In this document: in pieces, positions 36,460-47,000 of the stretch
Layout of the letters: every line of letters begins with the position of its first letter
Numbering within the stretch: the stretch's first letter is position 1
Assembly: GCA_918797485.1 (NCBI GenBank)
Contig: CAKKNE010000001.1
Coordinates: 2,356,001-2,420,000 of the forward strand
From: Pelagomonas calceolata
Lineage: Eukaryota > Sar > Pelagophyceae > Pelagomonadales > Pelagomonadaceae
DNA: 64,000 bases
Reading direction: 5' to 3'
Position numbers and translations under genes: made by a program
Notes under the pieces: model-generated
Databases searched by the model: none
Told to the model about the DNA's origin: nothing
What the model saw: the letters and a program-made list of their open reading frames with translations, nothing else

Positions 36460-37593
36460 ATGATCCTCACGCAGTGCGCCGCCTGCGCTACCAACCTTGG
36501 GCTGACCTTGGGTAAGAAATGCGGCCGCTGCAGTACACGCTACTGTGGGCCCGAATGCCAGAAACAGCACTGGGAAGAGGGCGGCCACGACCAGCTCTGC
36601 AAACCGACAAAAAAGGCGGGCGGCGCAGAACAATATAATGCCAATACGAGATACACGGAGGCTGTCGCGGCCGCAGTCCAGAAATGCGCCGAGGACACGA
36701 AGGGCCAGACTTGCTACATCTGCACGCAGGCCCTCCATTGGAAAACAAAGGAGGGCCTCGTGCGCATGTGTGCGTGCCGCGGGACGGCGGGCTTCGCGCA
36801 TGTGTCGTGCCTCGCGGAACAGGCGAAGATTTTGTGGGCCGAGGTCGAGGAGAACAATTTGGGCGCTAAGGCGAGGAAGGAGAGGTGGGCGCGGTGGTAC
36901 TCGTGCGGCTTGTGCGAGCAACAGTACCACGGCGTCGTGGATTGTGCGCTCGGCTGGGCGTGCTGGAAGACGTACGTGGGGCGGCCGGAGAGGGACTCGC
37001 CTCGGATGAATGCGATAAGGCAGCTTTCGAACGGTTTAGGCGCAGCAGGTCACCACAAGGACGCGTTGTCCGTGCAAGAGACCCAGTTTTCTATAGAGCG
37101 GCGCCTCGGCGCACCAGAAGCGGCTTTGCTCAATACGCAGGAGAATCTTGCGGGCACGTATGGAGAGCTGGGGCGGCATGAGCAGGCCCTGCTTATGCAG
37201 CGAGGCGTATACTCTGGACGCATGAAGTTATATGGCGAGGAACATGCGAACACATTATTGGCAGCCACCAACTTGGCGATGTCTCTTCTTGGTCTCCAGC
37301 GCTTCGAAGAAGTTAAGGCTCTGTTGCGCAAAACGATGCCCATAGCGCGGCGCGTTCTCGGCGAGAATAGTTTTGACATGCTCACAATGAGGAGGCTTTA
37401 CGCGCGGGCGCTCTGCACCGCCGACACCACGCTCGACGATACCCGCGAGGCCGTCAATACGCTGGAGGACACGGAACGGACCGCGCGGCGCGTGTACGGT
37501 GGCGCGCACCCGCTCACAGGAGCGCTTGAGGAGCAATTGCAAGTGTCCCGAGCCGTGCTCCACGCCCGCGAAGGGATGCGCCAGCCGACGTGA
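36460..37593 (+). CDS. MYND zinc finger / RING-variant / TPR protein (copy 1)
   Basis: Single exon, 377 residues from the ATG of MILTQCAAC. Residues about 6-48 form a MYND zinc finger (CAAC...CGRCSTRYCGPECQKQHW...HDQLC). Residues about 75-155 have RING-CH spacing (CYICTQALH...CACRGTAGFAHVSCL...CGLCEQQYHG). Residues about 190-350 are tetratricopeptide-like helical repeats of the kinesin-light-chain type. It is probably a ubiquitin-ligase-like or scaffold protein. It is about 60 percent identical by eye to the gene at 60876..62003. A 20-bp introner-like stretch lies just upstream in both copies. Confidence 0.88.
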   Translation: MILTQCAACATNLGLTLGKKCGRCSTRYCGPECQKQHWEEGGHDQLCKPTKKAGGAEQYNANTRYTEAVAAAVQKCAEDTKGQTCYICTQALHWKTKEGLVRMCACRGTAGFAHVSCLAEQAKILWAEVEENNLGAKARKERWARWYSCGLCEQQYHGVVDCALGWACWKTYVGRPERDSPRMNAIRQLSNGLGAAGHHKDALSVQETQFSIERRLGAPEAALLNTQENLAGTYGELGRHEQALLMQRGVYSGRMKLYGEEHANTLLAATNLAMSLLGLQRFEEVKALLRKTMPIARRVLGENSFDMLTMRRLYARALCTADTTLDDTREAVNTLEDTERTARRVYGGAHPLTGALEEQLQVSRAVLHAREGMRQPT

Positions 37594-37620
37594 CCGAGGC
37601 ATAAATAAAAAGACAAAAAC

Positions 37621-38871
37621 CTAGGCTTTCTCCTTCCCCTCGTTCCCCCACTTCCAGCCCGCCGGAATAGGAGTCGCGAACTTCTTTTGGTTCGCCTTGT
37701 ACTCCTCGAAGGACATGCCCTTGTGTGGCGCGAACGTCGGCCGCCGGTCGACATTATAGATATTCGGGTCGCCGCCGGGCCGCCGCGGGTCGCGGGGCCG
37801 CTCCGGTACAAAACCCGCGGCCTTGGCTCGGAGGTCCGACGATGACACCTTCGGCCGGCCCTCGACCGCCACGACGTCGACCGCCACTATTTCCAGAGGC
37901 GGCGCGTCCGGCAGCGCGTCCCGCCGCATCTTCTGCAGGGCCTCCGCACCTTTTAGTGTTTCGCGACTCACGACTAAACAAGTAATGTTCGCGTCCGTCA
38001 CGGCCAGAGGCGGCTTCTTTGACAGCGTCGAGACGTGCACAACTAACCCGGGCCGGCAGCTCTCGAGGTATGCCCGCGCGTTCTTCGAGCGCGTTACCAG
38101 TGGTTCTAATAATTCAGCGTGCTTCTTCTCCGTCAACAAGTCGTCTCCTGATACACCGACGTACACGCACTCCTCGGCAACGAGCGCCGCGGCTGAGAGC
38201 AACAACCGGTGCCCGGCGTGCAGCCGGTCAAACGTCCCACCGACAGCGACGCACTTGTGCGCCGCAATGACTCCATCCGGAATAGGTTTGCCCACGCCCT
38301 CGCAGGGGTGCAGCGTGTAACTTTTTTCCCGAGGCTCGGGCACAAACGGCGCACAATCGACGTAGGGCGCGCCTACTTCCAAGGCCGCGTCGCCGAAGCA
38401 TTCAGGTTTTGTCTTAAACCCACGAACACAGTCGACCTGCAACGGCCACGCGTTCCACTCATATTGATCTTCCGTGAGCGGTATCACATCCAGTTGAGGC
38501 TTCTCCTCGATAACAACGTCCTCGAAGACCCTCCGGAAGATCTCCAACGCGCGTTTGCCTCGCTTGACGCCTTTGAGGGCCACGTACAATTTCTTCTCCG
38601 TCTTGCAAATTGCTTTTTTTATGATAGTCCGCCACGCGCCGTCGATCTCGACAGCGACGAATGTGGTAGAGTGCTCCGCTTTCAGATCGAGGGGCAGTAA
38701 GTCGGGCTCGCAGGCGTCCTCGTCCACGGCCTGCGGTTCCTTCGGCCACTTTACTTGGTCCCAGTGGTCTCCGGAATCGGGGCCGCAGGGGATGCGCCGC
38801 TGCTCTTCGCTGTTGAAAGCTTCGAGGCTGGCCTGGATCGCGGCGCGCGGCTCGCTCACGAAGTCGGCCAT
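37621..38871 (-). CDS. Phosphopantetheine adenylyltransferase (CoA biosynthesis)
   Basis: Single exon, about 416 residues from MADFVSEPRA at 38871. The nucleotidyltransferase core carries VAVGGTFDRLHAGHRLLLS with the HxGH motif, then VYVGVSGDDLL and KVSSSDLRAK, as in eukaryotic PPAT (transfer of AMP from ATP to 4'-phosphopantetheine, the penultimate CoA step). About 200 residues of unknown type precede the core. A C-terminal extension of about 60 residues (NIYNVDRRPTFAPHKGMSFEEYKANQ) follows in place of the dephospho-CoA kinase domain of animal CoA synthase. Confidence 0.85.
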   Translation of the reverse strand: MADFVSEPRAAIQASLEAFNSEEQRRIPCGPDSGDHWDQVKWPKEPQAVDEDACEPDLLPLDLKAEHSTTFVAVEIDGAWRTIIKKAICKTEKKLYVALKGVKRGKRALEIFRRVFEDVVIEEKPQLDVIPLTEDQYEWNAWPLQVDCVRGFKTKPECFGDAALEVGAPYVDCAPFVPEPREKSYTLHPCEGVGKPIPDGVIAAHKCVAVGGTFDRLHAGHRLLLSAAALVAEECVYVGVSGDDLLTEKKHAELLEPLVTRSKNARAYLESCRPGLVVHVSTLSKKPPLAVTDANITCLVVSRETLKGAEALQKMRRDALPDAPPLEIVAVDVVAVEGRPKVSSSDLRAKAAGFVPERPRDPRRPGGDPNIYNVDRRPTFAPHKGMSFEEYKANQKKFATPIPAGWKWGNEGKEKA

Positions 38872-39226
38872 GGTCGCTGGCTCGCGGCGGCGGCGTTTCG
38901 GGGCTGCTGCTTTTTTGCCCTGGAGCAGGGATGGAGCAGGGATTCGGCACGCGGCGCGAGCGCGTTTCTGCTGATCCCGCCTATAAATGCGAAGCGTGCG
39001 ATGGGTCCAGGCACAGCGGTGTGGCACGTAGGGCTATTTTGCCCGCCAATTAGTCTGCTGTGTGCTTAAGGTATCGGTATGGTACCTTATACCGTGGTAC
39101 CTCGGTGGTAGGGCTCGATTTGTCGCATTGGCCCCGCCCACTAGTCCCAGGACCAAATTCAAACAGACAACGCATCGAAGCGGACGCAAAAAAAAAGGAA
39201 CAGAAAGGGACTTAAAAGGAAGAAAT
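38872..39226. promoter_or_regulatory. Promoter of PPAT gene with GGTACC/CCTTATACC motif
   Basis: 355 bp. At about 39071-39112 it has ggtatcggta, tggtaccttataccgtgg and tacctcggtggtaggg, matching the motif near 10727 and 50350. The minus-strand PPAT start is about 200 bp away. Confidence 0.5.
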
Positions 39227-40735
39227 CTATCGCCCCATCGTCTGCGGCCGCACGCCGTCCAACTTCGACTGGTCCCACTCCGACCGCATTCCTAATGCGT
39301 TCGACGCCACGCGCAGCACGTTCATCTTCGCGACGAGCGCCGCCTCCGACGACTGCTGGCCGCCGTGCTGCTGCAAGACGGCATCGGACACGAGTAACCG
39401 AGCCGACTCCGCGTCGGTCGCGTCCGTGACGACCACCTGTTTGTTCGACGCCAGCGCCTGGTAGACGTCGAGCCTCTTCTCATCTATATCTAATTCGCGC
39501 TTCTTCTTGAGCGCGGCATTCGCATTTTTCTCGGCCTGAGCTACGGTCGTCGCCGCTTCGGCCCTGTTATGAGCGACGGTCGCTTCGGTCTTCGCCCGAA
39601 ACCGCTGCACTTCGGCCTCGGCCTGCGCCTCAGCTAGAGCCGCTTCCTCTTGCGCCGATAACCGCAACGTATCCAACACGCGCGCCTTCTCCAGAGCCAG
39701 ACTATTAGCTTGTTCTTTGGTATCAGCCTCGATCTTGTGACATTCGGACGTCGTGTGCTCGTTGAACTCGGCGAGCTGCCGCCGATGTTTGGCTCTTTTT
39801 ATCGCTAAATCTTCCTTGAGGTCCTGGACTTCCTTCGCACCGACGGCCTTCTGCTTCGACTCCTTCTCGTCGTTCTGCAGCTTCAACTGCTCGACCTCGT
39901 TCTCGCACTTGATCTCCAACATGGCGAACTTCTGCTCCATGACCTCGTAGGCCTGCTTACTTCGGACCATCGTCCGCGCGGTCATCTGCTGCGCGATCGA
40001 CGACGGTAGCCCCACATCCGTGATACTAATATCGACGATCTCCACGCAGCTATCTAAAGTTTGGTTGACCTTGATCTTCATCGCTTCCGTGACGTCGATA
40101 CCCTTCTGGGCGTGGCGGTCCTCGCCCCTCGCACGACTAGCCTCCGCTTCTTTAAAAGTCATGCCCGGGCCCTTTTCGTCCTCCTCATCGTCGTCGTCAT
40201 CCACAGTCCTCGCGACTTGCGCGGGAGCGCCCGTCCTGCAAGCGTAGACCTCGGTGTGGCGCATACTACGCGCTAACGCTCTCAATTCTTGCGCTACGGA
40301 GTCTTTCAACTGTTGCTCCAGACCACCCGGCGTCACTTCATGGACGAAGAATCGAACGCCATTGCCCTGCTCCCCGTTCACGATCCTAAAAATGACCGAG
40401 ATATCAATCGTGATTTGCACGTTATCCAGCGTCTTGCAGCCCTTGATCGGCGCGTTCCACACACAATGATTACGAGTAACCAGGTGACTGACCGTAGTGA
40501 ACGGATCCGCACATTGCACCCCCGGCTTGTGGACGATCTTGCCGTCGCCGTCCGGGATCTCCGCGCCGCACCTTGTTACCAAAGCGTTATAGCCTTCCGG
40601 GATGATAATAAACGGTAAGAAAGGGTTCCAGCACATGCCGCTCGGCTGCGCGACCAACAAGCCGAGGTCCGTGCGGAAGTACGCGTCGGCGCTGACCGGG
40701 CTCAGGATCGTGACGCTTGATAATGTAGTGGCCAT
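39227..40735 (-). CDS. SPFH/Band-7 domain protein (1 of a divergent pair)
   Basis: Single exon, 502 residues. Residues about 40-260 fit the SPFH/Band-7 fold (FIIIPEGYNALVTRCGAEI, VQITIDISVIFRIVN, SVAQELRALARSM, VEIVDISITDVGLP), with an acidic insert DDDDDEEDEKG. Residues about 280-430 are an Ala/Glu/Lys-rich coiled coil as in flotillins and stomatin relatives. There is no N-terminal membrane anchor. It probably oligomerises at a membrane. The start faces the related gene at 41212. Confidence 0.8.
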   Translation of the reverse strand: MATTLSSVTILSPVSADAYFRTDLGLLVAQPSGMCWNPFLPFIIIPEGYNALVTRCGAEIPDGDGKIVHKPGVQCADPFTTVSHLVTRNHCVWNAPIKGCKTLDNVQITIDISVIFRIVNGEQGNGVRFFVHEVTPGGLEQQLKDSVAQELRALARSMRHTEVYACRTGAPAQVARTVDDDDDEEDEKGPGMTFKEAEASRARGEDRHAQKGIDVTEAMKIKVNQTLDSCVEIVDISITDVGLPSSIAQQMTARTMVRSKQAYEVMEQKFAMLEIKCENEVEQLKLQNDEKESKQKAVGAKEVQDLKEDLAIKRAKHRRQLAEFNEHTTSECHKIEADTKEQANSLALEKARVLDTLRLSAQEEAALAEAQAEAEVQRFRAKTEATVAHNRAEAATTVAQAEKNANAALKKKRELDIDEKRLDVYQALASNKQVVVTDATDAESARLLVSDAVLQQHGGQQSSEAALVAKMNVLRVASNALGMRSEWDQSKLDGVRPQTMGR

Positions 40736-41211
40736 CTTGCTTGCTTATGGGAGCGGCGGCGGCGCTGCCCTGTCGTAGGAGGGCGGCGCGCGGCGGCGGC
40801 GCTGCCCGAGGAGCTGCCCTCTGGGCTGCCCCGATTGTTGGTTGTGGCTGCCGCGCCGGGAGGCTGCCGCGGGCGCCCGGCTTCGAAAGGGCCTTGGAAT
40901 GCGCCGGCGGGGCCGCGTCCCGTGGCTTTTCGCGGTATCCGCGCGGCAAATTAGCGCCCAGAGCCAGAGGCGTAGCGCCTCCCGCAGAGCAGTGCTTCGT
41001 GACCGAGGCGTACGCCCTCTATTTCGGGCCCCGGGGCTGCCCGTTTTACCGGTGACCCGCCAGGACCCCCGGACGCGCGCCCGGGCAGCTTTTCCGCCGC
41101 CGCGCGCGCGCGCAGAGGTCCCTCCAGGACACACCTGTATACTGCCGCCGCCGCCCGCCGCCGCGCGCCGAGGACAGGCGAACACGCCGAGGACCAGACA
41201 AACAGCACAAG
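40736..41211. promoter_or_regulatory. Shared promoter of the divergent SPFH pair
   Basis: 476 bp of very GC-rich DNA between two ATGs. No copy of the window's recurrent motifs and no convincing TATA box. Confidence 0.4.
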
Positions 41212-42534
41212 ATGGGCGCCAACCAGTCCGTCCACCCCATCTCGAGGGGCCCGCAGTCCACGGGCCGGACGCGCATCGTCTCCAAGGTCCTGTACGGAAG
41301 CAACTACACGAAGGCGAACCGCATGTTCGTCGAGCGGGGTAAGGACGGGAAAGAAGCGTGTATTGTGGTCCAGCCCGTGGCGGCTCTTTGTTGCCCTTAT
41401 GAATTTGCGATCTGCTGGTTTTCGCCCTTCATCTCGGTGCCTTCGGGACCGGTCGTCTTGTACCAGAACTGGGGCAGAAATGCCGGAACATTATCCCCGG
41501 GCTGCAAGCCCTGCTGGCCCGGCTGGCGGCGCATTTCCCATCTCGTCTCTTTGCAGCTCGTGACGTACAATCACGCTCCCAAGAAGTGTCCGACGCGCGA
41601 CCACGTGTTCGTCGATCTAGATTTGAGCGTTACGCTGAAAGTGAACAAGGAGCAGGTGTCGAAGTTCGTGTTTGAGATGGGTGCGGAGCGGTTAGATGCT
41701 TATTTGTCCTTTCAAGTGGAAGAGTCGATCCGAGGATTAGTTTATGATGTGACCCACGACCGCGTGAATGACATGCGCGGCGAGTTCGCCGAGGACATGC
41801 TCGCCGTCTTGCAGACGAAGGTGGAGCGGTTTGGGGTCGACATCAAAGCTGTTAAGATCACGAACGTGGCATTACCAAATATTTTGCAGGAGCGACTGGA
41901 GAACACTACTTCGTTTAAGACGAGATTGACCATGCAAAGTAAAAATCATGAGCACACTATTCAAACTATAGAAAATACGTACGCGCAACAAAGGCAAAAC
42001 ATCGCCCAAACCTTCGACCTGCAGAAGAGGAGTGTAAGGGCGGAAACCGATAGGGAGGACACGGAGCAGCAGGAGAAGATGGCCGTGGCTACCTCAGATA
42101 GAGCCCAGAAGACGACGACCGCGTTCGAAGCCCAAGATGTTATATTGACCAAGGCTAGATCCGACCTAGAAGTAGCTGAATTTACGGGACGAACCGAAAA
42201 AGCTGAACTAGTTGAGAAAACTAAAATAGAATGTGCTCGACGCGTCCGCACTACCAAAAAAGAATGTAGCGTCGAGACGACGCAGAGCGAGGCGCTGCGG
42301 GAGGCCTCCAAGGACTTAGCGGCGGCTCGCGAAGCGGAGGCCGCCGGCGAGGGCAAGGCCGCGGAATACCAGGAAGAGCGCATCCGCTTCGAGCAGCAGA
42401 AGCGCTTGGCCGCTATCGACGCGCACTTCGCGGCGCGGGGCCGCCACGTCATCCAGGGCGAGGGCGGAAGGCAGCTGCTCTCGGCTTTTCATGATGGTCG
42501 AGGTGTACAGGCTTCTATGATGAAGCGCGACTAA
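41212..42534 (+). CDS. SPFH/Band-7 domain protein with N-myristoylation signal (2 of pair)
   Basis: Single exon, 440 residues. MGANQS at the start fits N-myristoylation (Gly2, Ser6). The SPFH region (about 45-235: VFVDLDLSVTLKVN, FQVEESIRGLVYDVT, VDIKAVKITNVALP) is followed by a long Gln/Glu/Lys coiled coil. The Cys-rich LCCPYEFAICW segment could be palmitoylated, as in flotillin-like proteins. It shares architecture, though little sequence, with the divergent neighbour. The two may form a hetero-oligomeric membrane scaffold. Confidence 0.8.
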   Translation: MGANQSVHPISRGPQSTGRTRIVSKVLYGSNYTKANRMFVERGKDGKEACIVVQPVAALCCPYEFAICWFSPFISVPSGPVVLYQNWGRNAGTLSPGCKPCWPGWRRISHLVSLQLVTYNHAPKKCPTRDHVFVDLDLSVTLKVNKEQVSKFVFEMGAERLDAYLSFQVEESIRGLVYDVTHDRVNDMRGEFAEDMLAVLQTKVERFGVDIKAVKITNVALPNILQERLENTTSFKTRLTMQSKNHEHTIQTIENTYAQQRQNIAQTFDLQKRSVRAETDREDTEQQEKMAVATSDRAQKTTTAFEAQDVILTKARSDLEVAEFTGRTEKAELVEKTKIECARRVRTTKKECSVETTQSEALREASKDLAAAREAEAAGEGKAAEYQEERIRFEQQKRLAAIDAHFAARGRHVIQGEGGRQLLSAFHDGRGVQASMMKRD

Positions 42535-42542
42535 GGATATAC

Positions 42543-43772
42543 TTAGAAAATGATGTTCCTCCCACTTCTCTTGTTCGCTTCTATGTTGCGCCGGTAGTGG
42601 TCCTTGTTCTGTTGCAACTCCACATCCGCTAGACCGTGGAGCATGGTCACGGGTTGTCGGGCGCGCCGCGCATTCCGTCCCGCGGTCGGCGGGCGGGGAT
42701 TTGTTTGGTTGTGCGGCTCCGGGGATTCTGGCCGGTTGCTCGGAGGATGGGCGCCGTCGTCGTCGTTGATGTAGTCGGCGAGGTCGTGGCCTAACGTAGC
42801 TTCCTCTTGGGGTTTTGGTTCTCGAGGAGGCGACGGCGGCGGCGGCGGCGGCGTCTCCACTAAACATCGTCGTTGTTGCGTTGCGTTCATCTGCTGCGTG
42901 GGCGGCGGCGCGACCTTGTGCTGCGAGGCGGCGCGCGCCAGCGTTCCCATCGAGTTGATGGATAGGCCCGCGGGCGCGGCGCACGCGTCCAAAATCAGTT
43001 GGCCCTGGTGGTCCGTGATCCGCAACCCGAGCGCCGCGAAGAGCCTTACTAATTCCCGGGGGCCGAGGCTGTCCGCGACGGGCGGCTGCAAGACGAAGAC
43101 GAGCCGCCGCAACTCCTGCGTCGCCGTCTTCAGGCCGAAGCGCGGGTCGCGGCGGCCCATCGCGAGGTGCGCCCGTAATCTAGCAAGCACGGCGTCGACG
43201 GGCCAGCGCGTCGCATTTTCCAGAGGCGGCTGCTGTTGTAACGGCGGTGGTACTACCCTGGCGTTGTTGCCGAGGGCGTCCGTACCAGCTATTTCCTCGA
43301 CGATCTCCTCGCGGTCGCCCCCGTGCCGCAGATAGCGCGGCGCCACGGGCCACGCTTTACCCACTGAACGTCGGTGTGCGTCGACGGCCTTCGCCGCCTC
43401 CGCCGCCTCGGCCTCGAGTTTCGCCGCGTCCTCAACTCCCGCGGCGTCGCGCAGCCTCCGCAGCGCCACGAGCTTCGCCTGGAGCATTCGTAAAGGCGCC
43501 TCGTCCACTTCTGTGGAAGCGTCGAAGGCCTCCTCGGCCGCGCGCGCGGCGGCGGCCGCGCGCACCTCCTCGGCCCAGGCCCAGGGCGCCGCTGGGCGCC
43601 GCCGCGGCGGCGGCGGCGGCTTCTCCTTCAAAAGCACGCCGGACCCGGCCGCGAGGTGGCCGCTGGAGGCGCCGGCGGGCTTCTGCCAGAAGTCCTCGGT
43701 GGCCTGGCCGCGCGCGAAGCCGCCGTCGGCGCGTTTCACATATTCATTGTTGCGGTTCGAGTTGAGCAGCAT
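42543..43772 (-). CDS. Protein of unknown function, 409 residues
   Basis: Single exon. The N-terminus is MLLNSNRNNEYVKRADGGF. Residues about 60-140 are an Ala/Glu helix. Residues about 195-280 (RLRAHLAMGRRDPRFGLKTATQELRRLVF...LVRLFAALGLRI) look like a folded helical domain with EF-hand-like pairing but no calcium loop. Pro-rich tracts precede a charged end (NIEANKRSGRNIIF). The layout is similar to some axonemal calcium-sensor-like proteins, without firm evidence. Confidence 0.65.
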   Translation of the reverse strand: MLLNSNRNNEYVKRADGGFARGQATEDFWQKPAGASSGHLAAGSGVLLKEKPPPPPRRRPAAPWAWAEEVRAAAAARAAEEAFDASTEVDEAPLRMLQAKLVALRRLRDAAGVEDAAKLEAEAAEAAKAVDAHRRSVGKAWPVAPRYLRHGGDREEIVEEIAGTDALGNNARVVPPPLQQQPPLENATRWPVDAVLARLRAHLAMGRRDPRFGLKTATQELRRLVFVLQPPVADSLGPRELVRLFAALGLRITDHQGQLILDACAAPAGLSINSMGTLARAASQHKVAPPPTQQMNATQQRRCLVETPPPPPPSPPREPKPQEEATLGHDLADYINDDDGAHPPSNRPESPEPHNQTNPRPPTAGRNARRARQPVTMLHGLADVELQQNKDHYRRNIEANKRSGRNIIF

Positions 43773-44033
43773 AATTCACTACGGGCGCGCGCAGCGGTGC
43801 TGCCACGGGGCGCGCAATTACGACCTGCAGCGCCAACTGCTCTAGCAGTCAAAGCAGCTCCAACGCAAAAAAAGGAGGCCAGGGCTGCCAAGGAGCGGCC
43901 TAGCGCGTCTCCTGGGCATGGCACGCACCTAGTATCAGGCCTGGGGCAGCCCTAACACCCACCCGCTCGCGTTGGGCAGCGACAGCGCAGTGCTCCTGAC
44001 AGTGGCAAAGGCTGCCGGCAGCGCTGCGCCGAT

Positions 44034-47000
44034 ATGGCCACGGTGCAGCAGGTGCGCGACCTTCGCGCAGAGGGCGCGCCGGCGGACCTCAGCCCGGATT
44101 CGGATATGGAGAGCCCCTCGATGAAGCAAGCGCGCGAGTTGGGCTATACCGCGTCGGCGTTCCCCGACGAGGCCGCCTCGCCTTTGCCAGACATCGAGCC
44201 CGTCTTCGGGCGGCCGCGGACGCCGCAGCCCTACGACTACACGCCGCCTCCCAACCTGCTCGAAGCGTTACGAGGCGCGTTACCGTACTGGGGCCAGGGC
44301 GCCGAGGACGTCGAGAGCAATGCCAAGAGCGACGTCCAGAATGCAAGTGACGAGGAGGTCAATAGGGTGGACCCGGAGACGGGCGACACTCCGTTGTTGT
44401 TGAGCGCGCAGTACGGCGCGGGCGATCTCGTCGAGATGTTGGTCGAGCGAGGCGCGGACGTGGACATCACGCTGCCGTCCGGCGCGACAGCTTTACACTA
44501 CATGACGAATTCGTCCACATTATGTCCGGACGCCGTGATTGCTTTGTTGGCCGTCGGGGCGGATCCGAGCGTCGCGGACCTGCACACGGGCGCGACGCCT
44601 TTGATGTACGCGGCGGACGCGGGCCATTTGCGGCTCTGCGAGCAGCTCGTGAAGCACGGCGCCGACGCCGCGCAAACGGACTTCCAGGGCTACGACGCGG
44701 CGGGCTGGGCGCGGTCCGCGGGCCATTCTGATGTAGAGGCGTTTCTCACGTCGAAGACGACGGACGCGTTGAGCAGCCCCGTCGCTACAGACTATAACAT
44801 CGAGGTGGCTTCGCCGACGGTCGTCGTGCCCGAGTCGGCGTCCAAGGCCCGGAGGAAGGACCGCGAGGACGCGCTGCACGAGCAGATCCGCGAGCTGACG
44901 GAGGTGAAGGCTTCCTTACACGTCCAGGCGTCGCTGGTCAGTGCCGAGGCGGAGAAGGCCCAGATGCGCGCCGAGCGCGCCGACGAGCAGCTGCAGTTGG
45001 CTCGAGAGGAGCTCATCAAGCTGAAGAGCAAGCACCAGCAGGCCCTCGAGGACGCGTCCTCCGCCAAGGCTGAATTGGAAGCGGCGCGCACGGCCGCGGA
45101 CAAAGCTAGGACGTCCCTGATCCAGGACGCGTCGACCCATAAGGCCCGCGCCGACGAGGCCGAGTCGGCGCGCATGAAGGCTTCTCAAAGGGCAGATGAT
45201 GCTTTGGAAAGAGCAATGCAGGCGGAAGCGCGCCTGGAGCGCGCGCGCGAGGAGGTCGATTCCCTCAAGGCCGAGCGGGATAAAGCTGTCTCAGAGCTCG
45301 ACGAGAAGAGCGATCAATTGACAGCTTTGGAGATCGAGAATAAGATGGAAGGAGCCGCGGCGAAGGCGCGCGACGATGCGTTAAGTGCGGCGCACGCCGC
45401 GGCCCGGGCCGCGATGATGGCGGTCGTGCCTTCCACGACAACATCTTCATCCGAGGACAGCGATACCTTGAAACTCGCCCTCGAGAGCGCCGAAAAGCGC
45501 GCGGTCCAAGCCGAGGCGGCGGCGAAGAACGACCGGAGTGATGCGGAAAAGACGTTGAATGCCGCCCGAGCGTCGAGCGCCGCTTTAGATGCGGCGCTGC
45601 GAGATCAAGGACGACTCGGTAGGTGGGCCGAACGGTTAAAGGGCGACAGGGACGCGGCGAAGAAGAAATTGGAGGCGGACGGCGATCGCGTCAAGAGCGC
45701 CGAGGAGCGGGCCGCGCAGTGCCAGGCGAAGGCCAATGAACAGCAAGCTGCCTTGAACCAACAGCTGAAGGACGAAGCGGCCAAGCGCGCTTCGTTTGAA
45801 GCCACGGCCGCCACGGAGAAGCAGCGCGCCGACAAGCTCGAAGACAAGGCGAAACAATTGGAGGCCGAGTTACTGGCGCTGGCCCAGGCCGCGAGCGGCG
45901 AGGCGCGCGACGCGGCATTGGAGGCGGCCCACAAGGCGCGCCTCGACGAGGCCGAGGCCCAGCGGTCGAAAGCTGAAGAATCGCTCGCGGCCAAAGAATC
46001 AGCACTCCGCGAAGCTCAACAGTTGCTGGAGGAAGCTAGAAAAAGCCAGAGTGTTGCTAATGAAGCTTCTCGACGAGATGAGACCGTGGCTTCTCTAAGG
46101 GATGTGTTGGTCGAATTCGACGGACGCGCAGCGGCGGCGGCGCGGCTGGCCGTCGTCGAGGAAGTGCAAAAATTAACGGAAGGTCTGGAGCAGGCCCAGT
46201 CCCGCAACGGTAACATGGAGGCCGTTGAAACCGCGCGCAAGGAAGCCCGCCAGGAACTCGACAGAGTGAGATCCGAACTCGCTCAAGCGCGAGAAAGCTC
46301 CGCCGCGGATCTGGCGAGGCGGGAGCAGCTCGAGAAGAGCGCCCGAGACGCGGCCAGCGACCGAGATCGAGCCCGGGCGAACTTCACGGAGGTCCGCGAA
46401 CAAGTGATGAAATGTAAAGCAGATCTGTTGAGGGCGGAAGCGGAGCGGGACAATGCGACGAACCAATTGGATTCAATCAGGGAGCGCTGCCAGAAGGACC
46501 TCGAGAATTTGGAGCGGCGAGCGTCCCAAGCGGACGAGCGGGCCAAGAGACTAGAGTCAGATCTTAATGAGGCGAAAAGTTCTCTGCGGAGAAAGGACGA
46601 GTTCTACGAAGAAAAGCTCAAAAGGAGTGAAGATGAAAGCAGGAGGCAGCAATTACGGGACGAGGATTCCCGGTTGAATAGAGAAAGGGCTTCTCGGCTG
46701 CAGTACGACGAGGAGATCAGTAAGTTGAGAGATGAGGCGGCCCGAGCTCAGGCGGACGTCGTCAGGTATCGGGATATGGCTTCTCGTGTCGAAGCGAGTA
46801 CGGGGAATGCCCTTGATAGGGTCCACGCCGCGGAGGCTTGCTGCGACGCTCTGCGGAGAAGACTCGATGATTTGACCGCGGAGCTAGCCTCGCGAGGTGA
46901 AGAGGCTACATCTTTAACTAAAGATGCCAAGGCCGACCGAGAGAAATTGCTGAGGTTATCAGTGTCCGAAGGCGAATTAAGGGCCAAGGTCCGGGACCTC

